A stretch of DNA of 64,000 nt, taken from Robinsoniella peoriensis (GTDB taxonomy: Bacteria; Bacillota; Clostridia; Lachnospirales; Lachnospiraceae). Where the stretch lies: the NCBI RefSeq assembly GCF_000797495.1, contig NZ_JTGN01000005.1, positions 1 to 64,000 on the forward strand, given 5' to 3'. The notes beneath the pieces are model-generated. The model did no database searches, was not told where the DNA came from, and was given only the letters and a program-made list of their open reading frames with translations. This document shows, piece after piece, positions 17,889-24,827 of the stretch (the stretch's first letter is position 1; the number at the start of each line of letters is the position of its first letter). A program made the translations under genes and the position numbers.

Positions 17889-18899
17889 ATGGCTTTATTT
17901 GAATCATATGAAAGAAGAGAAAAACAAATTCTGGCTGTTTTAAAAGAGTATGGTATTAACTCTATCGAAGAAGCAGCAGAAGTTACAAAAGCAGCAGGCT
18001 TAGATGTATATAATCAGGTTGAAGGTATTCAGCCAATCTGTTTTGAAAATGCAAAATGGGCTTACACTGTAGGCGCAGCAATTGCAATCAAAAAAGACTG
18101 CAGAAGAGCAGCAGATGCAGCAGCAGCTATCGGTGAAGGACTTCAGTCTTTCTGTATCCCGGGATCCGTTGCTGACCAGCGTAAAGTAGGTCTTGGACAT
18201 GGTAACCTTGGTAAAATGTTACTGGAAGAAGACACAGAATGTTTTGCATTCTTAGCAGGCCATGAGTCTTTCGCAGCAGCTGAAGGCGCTATCGGTATTG
18301 CAGAAAAAGCAAACAAGGTTCGTAAAAAACCATTACGCGTTATCTTAAACGGACTTGGAAAAGATGCAGCTCAGATCATCGCTCGTATCAACGGATTTAC
18401 ATATGTTGAAACAGAGATGGACTACCACAAAGGCGAAGTAAAAGAAGTATTCCGTAAAGCATACTCTGAAGGACTTCGTGCAAAAGTTAACTGCTACGGT
18501 GCAAACGATGTAACAGAAGGTGTTGCTATCATGCACAAAGAAGCTGTTGACGTTTCCATCACAGGAAACTCCACAAACCCAACTCGTTTCCAGCATCCGG
18601 TAGCTGGTACTTACAAAAAAGAATGTGTTGATCAGGGTAAAAAATACTTCTCCGTAGCATCAGGCGGTGGTACAGGACGTACACTTCACCCGGATAACAT
18701 GGCAGCAGGTCCTGCTTCCTACGGTATGACAGATACTATGGGACGTATGCACTCTGATGCTCAGTTCGCTGGTTCTTCTTCCGTACCTGCTCATGTTGAA
18801 ATGATGGGTCTGATCGGCGCTGGTAACAACCCGATGGTTGGTATGACTGTTGCAGTTGCAGTTGCCATTGAAGAAGCTGCTAAGGCTGGGAAGTTCTAA
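17889..18899 (+). CDS. GGGtGRT protein, function unknown
   Basis: 336 aa. Named for its signature SVASGGGTGRTLHPDN near residue 260. Other conserved-looking segments are CIPGSVADQRKVGLGHGNLGK, HESFAAAEGAIGIAEKA and the glycine-rich C-terminus GLIGAGNNPMVGMTVAVAVA. No transmembrane helix or signal peptide, so cytoplasmic. It resembles no enzyme class I can name. In related anaerobes it is paired with the NifU-like gene, as here. AGAGGAGGGGAAAAGA provides a very strong ribosome site, and codon use is that of abundant proteins, suggesting a central metabolic or redox role. Confidence 0.88.
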   Translation: MALFESYERREKQILAVLKEYGINSIEEAAEVTKAAGLDVYNQVEGIQPICFENAKWAYTVGAAIAIKKDCRRAADAAAAIGEGLQSFCIPGSVADQRKVGLGHGNLGKMLLEEDTECFAFLAGHESFAAAEGAIGIAEKANKVRKKPLRVILNGLGKDAAQIIARINGFTYVETEMDYHKGEVKEVFRKAYSEGLRAKVNCYGANDVTEGVAIMHKEAVDVSITGNSTNPTRFQHPVAGTYKKECVDQGKKYFSVASGGGTGRTLHPDNMAAGPASYGMTDTMGRMHSDAQFAGSSSVPAHVEMMGLIGAGNNPMVGMTVAVAVAIEEAAKAGKF

Positions 18900-18929
18900 G
18901 AAAACTGCATAGAATCAAGATTTATAGTG

Positions 18930-18964
18930 ACTGCACTGACTTTTCATGGTTGGTGCAGTTTTTG
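18930..18964 (+). terminator. Rho-independent terminator
   Basis: ACTGCAC ... GTGCAGT stem with 16-nt loop followed by TTTTTGTT, 31 bases after the GGGtGRT stop. Confidence 0.85.
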
Positions 18965-19697
18965 TTATATAAAACTCTTTTGAGAATTGGAACAATAATG
19001 TTATAATATCTCTTATACAAATTGGAAACTATTATCAGAGTGAATAAGGGAAAATATCATGATTTTATTTCGAAAGATATATTGGACTAATTGTCCTATA
19101 CATCTTCATTAGGTAGAAGTTTAAAGCAAATATCATTTAGCAAAACACCTTTGGAAACAATACTTGACGATATAAGTAAATATCGCGCAGGTTACATGGA
19201 TATATTGATACAAGAAAATCTGATTGGTTGGAGATTTAAAAGTGAGGATTCTATATTTATATAATTGCTCCATAGTATGGTGAGTATATACTTTTTCAGT
19301 AATATCGTGATTGCATGTCCCACATTAGGAAGAATATAGATATGAAAAAATTTATTGATAAGGTATCAGTTTTGAGTAAAATTGATTGACAATGTTCTTG
19401 TTGCTGTCAGATGTGGTCAGCAGCACACATGCAACTCACAAGCCCTCTCTAAAAATTGGGAATCTCCCCATTAAGGCGGAGGAGCGGGGGATACTGGATA
19501 ACAATATTATTACAGGAGTAATGGGAGCAAAGTCTAAAAATTAGCTACAGTAGAGCAGAGAAGGGTGAATTTATTTCTGAACCCATAAAGATTTGTATTA
19601 TGTCAGTTGAAGTAGAGCAGGAACAGGCACGCGTTATGCTAGTGGGCATTTTACTAAGTTTATGTGAAAAAAGGCTAATAATGAGCAATAAGATTAA
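18965..19697. other. Gene-poor AT-rich stretch with coding debris
   Basis: No intact gene. Two short stop-to-stop frames on the plus strand look like remnants. One, about 19089-19263, ends DILIQENLIGWRFKSEDS. The other, 19522-19707, has 61 codons without an early ATG and contains VEVEQEQARVMLVG. Neither is recognisable. The first is interrupted upstream by stops in every frame. Probably decayed accessory DNA. Confidence 0.5.
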
Positions 19698-19741
19698 CTT
19701 TGCATGAATTTTATAAATAAATATATAAAATTCATGCAAAG
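19698..19741. repeat. Perfect 18-bp inverted repeat
   Basis: CTTTGCATGAATTTTATA, an 8-nt AT loop (19716-19723), then the exact complement. It contains the stop codon of the remnant frame 19522-19707. No T-run follows on the plus strand. It could be a terminator, a mobile-element end or a cruciform-forming site. Confidence 0.75.
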
Positions 19742-19822
19742 AGTCACTATTCAGGGGTGAAAAGTTTAATAATAATTCTATTATAAAATTTTATTAAAAT
19801 TGAAATCCATTATTAGTTGCTA

Positions 19823-20707
19823 TCACCTATTCGAAGACCTGGGTCTCTCAGGAGACCTGGGAGGTTGCGGAGGCCTAGGAGGCCTGGGAGGCTGAGGGGG
19901 CCTGGGAGGTCCCGGAGGCTGCGGAGGCCTGGGAGGTTGCGGAGGCCTAGGAGGCCTGGGAGGTCCCGGAGGCTGCGGAGGCCTGGGAGATTGCGGGGGC
20001 CTGGGAGGCTGCGGAGGCCTAGGAGGTCTCGGAGGTTGCGGAGGCCTAGGAGGTCCCGGAGGCTGCGGAGGTCTCGGAGGTTGCGGAGGCCTGGGAGGTT
20101 GCGGAGGTCTCGGAGGTTGCGGAGGCCTGGGAGGCTGCGGAGGCCTAGGAGGTCTCGGAGGTTGCGGAGGCCTAGGAGGTCCCGGAGGCTGTGGAGGTCT
20201 CGGAGGTTGCGGAGGCCTGGGAGGCTGCGGAGGTCTCGGAGGTTGCGGAGGCCTTGGAGGTTGCGGGGGCCTGGGAGGCTGCGGAGGTCTAGGTGGCCTG
20301 GGAGGCTGCGGAGGTCTGGGAGGCACAGGAGGTCTCGGTGGTACTGGTACCGGTGGCCATGGCGGTATCGGAATCGGAGCACTTCTTTGAACAGCTACCC
20401 AAAAAGCATTTGATTGAGGAGGTATGCTCGCAGTCATAATTGGTGAAAAAGCAACATTTACCAGTGAACCCCTTTGAATACAGCATAAACATATGCTTTG
20501 TCCAAATGAATTTATTACGATAGTCTGATTGCTGAGATTTAATCTGATATTCTGTATAGATATCATATTATTTATATCTGGTACAGCGTAGGAAACTAGT
20601 ATACTGCCATTAGAGTTATTAAAACAAGAAACATCTTCTACGAAAGCATTGTTTATTCGCATAATGTTTCCCTGTTGAAACATAGTTCCAGGAGGATCAT
20701 TATTCAT
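19823..20707 (-). CDS. Proline-rich repeat protein, function unknown
   Basis: 294 aa. Residues 1-110 are ordinary and beta-strand rich (RINNAFVEDVSCF, ILVSYAVPDINNMI, a CLCC motif in SFGQSICLCCIQRG). Residues 110-285 are an almost pure array of PPRPPQPP, PPQPPGPP and similar units built on a 9-base DNA unit, very GC-rich against an AT-rich surround. The repeat units are multiples of three bases, so copy-number change would alter length without frameshift. No signal peptide or membrane anchor is evident. Ribosome site GGTGGCATTAC is moderate. Because of low complexity the opposite strand and a second frame are also open; the frame with a unique N-terminal domain is the likely gene. May be a spore-coat or surface protein, unproven. 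Confidence 0.7.
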   Translation of the reverse strand: MNNDPPGTMFQQGNIMRINNAFVEDVSCFNNSNGSILVSYAVPDINNMISIQNIRLNLSNQTIVINSFGQSICLCCIQRGSLVNVAFSPIMTASIPPQSNAFWVAVQRSAPIPIPPWPPVPVPPRPPVPPRPPQPPRPPRPPQPPRPPQPPRPPQPPRPPQPPRPPQPPRPPQPPGPPRPPQPPRPPRPPQPPRPPQPPRPPQPPRPPQPPRPPQPPGPPRPPQPPRPPRPPQPPRPPQSPRPPQPPGPPRPPRPPQPPRPPQPPGPPRPPQPPRPPRPPQPPRSPERPRSSNR

Positions 20708-20779
20708 GTAATGCCACCAATAATTATTTTATAGCAGTATATGCAAATTTTGCTGAAATGTGAGCCTGGATAATAGAAT

Positions 20780-20807
20780 AAGCTCCGGCATTATAAGCCA
20801 GAGCTTT
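20780..20807 (-). terminator. Hairpin terminator for the small gene 20842-20979
   Basis: AAGCTC-C-GGC / GCC-A-GAGCTT stem with one mismatch and a 7-nt loop, followed on the minus strand by TTATTCTATT. Confidence 0.5.
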
Positions 20808-20841
20808 ATTAAGAAGATTTAATCGCTATTAATGTTAAGAG

Positions 20842-20979
20842 TTAATTTTTTCTGTTAATTTCATCATGTGCTTCCAAAATTCCCTTTTTAACGGCAGTCT
20901 TAATGATCCAGTATAGTAAAAAAGCTCCACCTACAAATATACAGGCATAAATCAAAAACAAAATTGGTACAACTGTCAT
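20842..20979 (-). CDS. Small single-span membrane protein (DUF6019-like)
   Basis: 45 aa: a hydrophobic N-terminal helix (VVPILFLIYACIFVGGAFLL) followed by a basic, helical tail ending EAHDEINRKN. The start ATG is preceded by GGGAGGAAAGTTT, a strong ribosome site, which argues that it is real despite its size. The pattern recalls DUF6019 proteins of Lachnospiraceae; function unknown. Monocistronic. Confidence 0.75.
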   Translation of the reverse strand: MTVVPILFLIYACIFVGGAFLLYWIIKTAVKKGILEAHDEINRKN

Positions 20980-21130
20980 AAACTTTCCTCCCTCGTATTT
21001 TATATACTTCTTTATTAATTATAAGTTATTAAAGTATAATTGTCAAAGGATCTGATTTACGTTTGAATGATGATAAAAATGTCTCAAAATGATGTTCTGA
21101 TTTATAATAAATGACGTGTTGATCTACCTC

Positions 21131-21862
21131 TCACGATATTTCATACACATCCTGCTCTTTATACCGCATTCCGCGAAGGCCCCACAGCATGCCGATCTGA
21201 TTTAATTTTTCGACTTTTTCACTTTCCAGAAGATAGAATCTGGTACCGCGCTGCCGTTCCCGTTGTGAATTAATCCAGGATCCCAGCCGGAAGCCGTCTT
21301 TTGTGACGTAGTCTAAGGGAATATTTAAATGACCGTAGGTTTCATAATACAGTTTGGCATCCTGATACCATTCCATCCATCCGCGGCGGTTTCTGAGTTT
21401 CCAGCTTATACCCAGTTCTTCCAATTTGAAACGCTGGCGGCAATCCATTTTGTTTTGCCAGTATCGTTTTCTTTGATAACTGATCCATTCACCAATAGGC
21501 AATTGCCGGTAAACTATATTTCTGGGTATGTCAATATTTCCATTTTCTGCATAATAGTCTTTGCAGTAGTTATACCAGGTTTCCCATTCCGTTCGGATTT
21601 CCAGAGTCCAGATCATGCCAATCTGGTTTAACAGATATATTTTCCTGGCATCAATCCGATACGTTCCTTTTTGGCGATAGGCCGCCCGTTGTCTTTCAAT
21701 CCAGCGCCCCAGAAGATATCCGCTATCAGTTTTGTATTTAGTTGGAATTTTTAATGTTTTGTTGGCTGTGTAATATTCTTTTGCTAATAGATACCACTCG
21801 TCCCAGGAAAGACGGGTGTAATTTCGATGATTTTTCTGATTCATAGAAGTTTCACGCCTCAT
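21131..21862 (-). CDS. Stand-alone helicase-associated (HA) domain protein
   Basis: 243 aa. Three tandem HA-type repeats of about 68 residues. Each starts W..W...AK.YY, carries L.IP..Y/V.T..G..LG.WI..QR, and ends L..IGM.W: residues about 19-87, 91-158 and 162-230. The aromatic positions recur with regular spacing. HA repeats are usually appended to helicases and bind nucleic acid; here they stand alone without an ATPase. Start is either this ATG or the ATG six codons later (GAGGCGTGAAACTTCT before it). Confidence 0.85.
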   Translation of the reverse strand: MRRETSMNQKNHRNYTRLSWDEWYLLAKEYYTANKTLKIPTKYKTDSGYLLGRWIERQRAAYRQKGTYRIDARKIYLLNQIGMIWTLEIRTEWETWYNYCKDYYAENGNIDIPRNIVYRQLPIGEWISYQRKRYWQNKMDCRQRFKLEELGISWKLRNRRGWMEWYQDAKLYYETYGHLNIPLDYVTKDGFRLGSWINSQRERQRGTRFYLLESEKVEKLNQIGMLWGLRGMRYKEQDVYEIS

Positions 21863-22118
21863 TTCTCATTTGCTTTCCATATTGCATCAACTTTAATTTT
21901 TAAAAGTATAGCATAAGAAAACAATTGATGATCAGCGTTGTACTGAATAGCAGTTTTTTTGCTATGAATCGACTTTTTACGTATAATAATATAAAAAAAT
22001 TAATATACAGTTATACTGTGCCAATGATGAAAATTATAGTATAATACAATGGAGTTTGATATAAGAAGCAATTTTAGGGATGGAATATCTGACTGACAAT
22101 ATAGAAAACAGAGAAATT

Positions 22119-22215
22119 ACCCCATAAAAGAGGGAGGGCCAGTATCTATAGATACTGGCGAGTTATGAAAAAGATTATTAACTAAGTATTTGGTTTTACA
22201 AGTATTACTATAAAG
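22119..22215 (+). ncRNA. Dispersed structured element, copy 1
   Basis: CCCATAAAAGAGGGAGG leads into a perfect hairpin GCCAGTATC-TATA-GATACTGGC (22138-22159), followed by GAGTTATGAAAAAGATTATTAA and, 20 bases on, ACAAGTATTACTATAA. The same layout recurs at 34226. The stem differs by a compensatory T-A to C-G change, which argues for RNA structure. Lies in the 460-bp gap upstream of the response regulator. No known family is recognised. Confidence 0.55.
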
Positions 22216-22322
22216 CTTAGATATGAATAATTTATGTCTGTCAGTTAAATGATTTGTAAAGGATTTAAGTGAAAATATGAACATGTTGGATGGTACTGGA
22301 TATACAAGGAGACTTATATATA

Positions 22323-23000
22323 ATGAAAGAAATTTTACTGTTAGAAGATGATGAAGTATTAAGTTCCGGAATTTTAATGGCATTGAATAGAGAAAATTAT
22401 CGGTTTACCCAATGTTTTACAATAGCGGCGGCTAAGGAAGCAATTAGCAGACAGACATTTGATTTGCTGGTACTGGATATCAACCTGCCCGATGGCAGTG
22501 GTTTTGATTTATGCCGTGAGATACGCAAAAACAGCAAGGTTCCCATCATTCTTCTTACTGCGAGGGATATGGAACTGGATATTGTCGCAGGATTGGAATC
22601 CGGTGCAGATGATTATATTACTAAGCCGTTCAGTCTTATGGTTTTGAGGGCAAGGGTAAATGCGTTATTCAGGCGTTTTGAACCTGGTGAAAGTCCGGGA
22701 GAATATGTAATTGATTCTTTTGTATTTAATTTTACAAAGATGGAATTTTATAAAAATAATGTGCAGGTGGAATTGAGTAAAACAGAGCAGAAGCTGCTGT
22801 ATTTATTTGTAATGAACCGGAATATTACGCTATCCCGCAATATGATGCTGGAGCGAATCTGGCCCGATGGAACAGAGTATGTGGAAGACAATGCCTTATC
22901 TGTGACCATTCGAAGACTGCGGGATAAATTGGAAGACAACCCATCCAAACCGGAATATATAAAGACGGTATACGGGTTGGGTTACGTATGGGTGAGCTAA
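22323..23000 (+). CDS. OmpR-family response regulator (BceR-like)
   Basis: 225 aa. Receiver begins ILLLEDDEVL, phospho-acceptor Asp in LLVLDINLPDGSG, Lys in DDYITKPF. The C-terminal winged helix carries LSKTEQKLLYLF and DNALSVTIRRLRDKL. ATG 22323 follows AAGGAGACTTATATATA. First gene of a kinase/ABC module (22323-27313) that resembles antimicrobial-peptide sensing and detoxification systems. Confidence 0.94.
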   Translation: MKEILLLEDDEVLSSGILMALNRENYRFTQCFTIAAAKEAISRQTFDLLVLDINLPDGSGFDLCREIRKNSKVPIILLTARDMELDIVAGLESGADDYITKPFSLMVLRARVNALFRRFEPGESPGEYVIDSFVFNFTKMEFYKNNVQVELSKTEQKLLYLFVMNRNITLSRNMMLERIWPDGTEYVEDNALSVTIRRLRDKLEDNPSKPEYIKTVYGLGYVWVS

Positions 23001-23048
23001 AAGGCTCCGGCATATGCAGAAGTCATGAAATTGAAAATGGAGGAAAAC

Positions 23049-23966
23049 ATGGATATACAAATGATCGTCTGCATTACCATTGTTTTCATAGTTTTGGCAG
23101 CGGCGATAATGGTAGTCTTGTGGTATCGTCAGTCGGTGAAGAAAACGATGCAGATAGTGTTAAACCGGATTAACGAAGCAATAGCGGGAAATTACAGTGA
23201 AACAAAATATGATGAGTCGATGATGTCTGCAATAGAAGAGAGATTGAATCAGTTTCTTACGATTTCACAGGAGACAAAGCAGATCACCACGAAAGAGCGG
23301 GATACTATAAAATCCCTGGTATCTGATATTTCCCATCAAACGAGGATACCATTGTCCAATATTCTGCTGTATTCACAACTGCTTGAGGAAAAACAAAACT
23401 TACCGGAGGATATATCAGGGATAGTGAAGCAGATTCAGAACCAGGCTGATAAGCTGGATTTCCTGATTAAAGCATTGGTAAAATCGTCATATCTGGAAAA
23501 TGAACTGATTTCCATTGCTGCTGTACCCGAACGAATAGATAAGTTAGTGCTGTTATCATGTCAGGAAGTAGAGATGCAGGCATTGCAAAAAGAGATGGTA
23601 ATTGAATATGAAGAATGTGGATTATCCTGTAGTTTTGATTTAAAGTGGACATTAGAAGCAGTTAGCAATATATTAGAGAATGCAGTTAAATATTCTCCGG
23701 CACAATCAAAGGTTGTCATAAAAGTGCAGGCTTACGAGATGTTTTACCGAATAGACATACAGAACTCCGGTATGGGGATTTCAGAAGAAGAACAAGGACT
23801 GATATTTCAACGATTTTACCGTTCACCTAAGGTACAAAAGGAGAAAGGGCTTGGGATAGGGCTTTATCTTGCACGGGAGATTATTATAAGGCAGGGTGGA
23901 TATATTAAGGTGAAGTCAGAGCCGGGCAGCGGGGCGCTATTCTCTATATTTTTAAGTCACAAATAA
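23049..23966 (+). CDS. Sensor histidine kinase (BceS-like)
   Basis: 305 aa. One clear N-terminal transmembrane helix (MIVCITIVFIVLAAAIMVVL), no extracytoplasmic sensor domain, then DHp with phospho-His in VSDISHQTRIPLSN and an HATPase with N box EAVSNILENAVKYSP, QNSGMGIS and KGLGIGLYLA. ATG 23049 is chosen since GGAGG lies five bases upstream; an earlier ATG at 23025 would place that site inside the gene. Cognate partner of the regulator 48 bases upstream. Confidence 0.93.
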   Translation: MDIQMIVCITIVFIVLAAAIMVVLWYRQSVKKTMQIVLNRINEAIAGNYSETKYDESMMSAIEERLNQFLTISQETKQITTKERDTIKSLVSDISHQTRIPLSNILLYSQLLEEKQNLPEDISGIVKQIQNQADKLDFLIKALVKSSYLENELISIAAVPERIDKLVLLSCQEVEMQALQKEMVIEYEECGLSCSFDLKWTLEAVSNILENAVKYSPAQSKVVIKVQAYEMFYRIDIQNSGMGISEEEQGLIFQRFYRSPKVQKEKGLGIGLYLAREIIIRQGGYIKVKSEPGSGALFSIFLSHK

Positions 23967-24146
23967 AGTTGTTGCGTGGGCTGTCAATATGATATATTGA
24001 TGGTCTGTTTAAATTAAAATAGAAATAACAGAATCTTACAAAACTGTCATATTTGAGAAAGGATCAGGTAAGAATTATTTGCTATGATTCTGTTGTGCAG
24101 ATGGCGGGAATGGATTTTCAAACACGCTCTGACGTAAGGAGGATTT

Positions 24147-24827
24147 ATGATGTGTATTATAGAAACGAAAGACTTAAAAAAATATTACGGAGCCGGTGAA
24201 AATGTGGTAAAAGCACTGGATGGAGTGGATCTTTCTATTGGGAAAGGTGAATTTGTATCGATTGTGGGAAGTTCGGGCAGTGGAAAATCCACCCTTCTGC
24301 ATATGCTTGGAGGTCTGGATATTCCGACTTCCGGAACCGTGATGGTAGACCGGATCAATCTTTCCAGTATGACGAAAGACGAGCAGACCATATTCAGGCG
24401 GCGCAAGATTGGTTTTGTATTCCAGAATTATAATCTGCTGCCCCTGTTAAATGTTTATGAAAACATTGTTTTGCCAATCCAGTTGGATGGAGTTAAGCCG
24501 GATAAAAATTATATCAATGAAATTTTGGACATCTTGGGACTTCAGTCTAAGAAATATGCAATGCCCGGGCAGCTGTCGGGAGGACAGCAGCAGAGAGTGG
24601 CAATGGCAAGGGCATTGGCGACGAAGCCTGCGATTGTGCTTGCAGACGAGCCGACCGGGAATCTGGACAGTAAATCCAGCCAGGATGTGCTGGGGTTGAT
24701 TAAGATCACCAGTGAGCGTTTTTGCCAGACCATTGTAATGATTACGCATAATAGTGAAATTGCCCAGATGGCAGGGCGGATTATTCATTTAGAAGATGGT
24801 AAAATCTATGTCAGGGAACAGCTATGA
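24147..24827 (+). CDS. ABC transporter ATP-binding protein (BceA/MacB-like)
   Basis: 226 aa. Walker A GSSGSGKST, Q-loop FVFQNYNLLP, signature LSGGQQQRVAMARAL, Walker B IVLADEPTGNLDS, switch His in MITHN: the full set for the LolD/MacB/BceA class. Two adjacent ATGs (24147, 24150) follow AAGGAGGATTT; the second has better spacing. Overlaps the permease by four bases. An intergenic gap of 180 bp after the kinase suggests a separate, regulator-controlled promoter. Confidence 0.94.
   Translation: MMCIIETKDLKKYYGAGENVVKALDGVDLSIGKGEFVSIVGSSGSGKSTLLHMLGGLDIPTSGTVMVDRINLSSMTKDEQTIFRRRKIGFVFQNYNLLPLLNVYENIVLPIQLDGVKPDKNYINEILDILGLQSKKYAMPGQLSGGQQQRVAMARALATKPAIVLADEPTGNLDSKSSQDVLGLIKITSERFCQTIVMITHNSEIAQMAGRIIHLEDGKIYVREQL

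Noticed and set aside
19850..20350. Possible CRISPR array or satellite DNA
   Set aside because: The units are 9 bp, contiguous and coding in phase, with no spacers of regular length.
19817..20413. Open frames on the plus strand and in another minus frame across the Pro-rich tract, rich in Arg, Leu and Pro
   Set aside because: They exist only because the repeat lacks stops in several frames; they have no unique domain, while the chosen frame has a 110-residue non-repetitive head.
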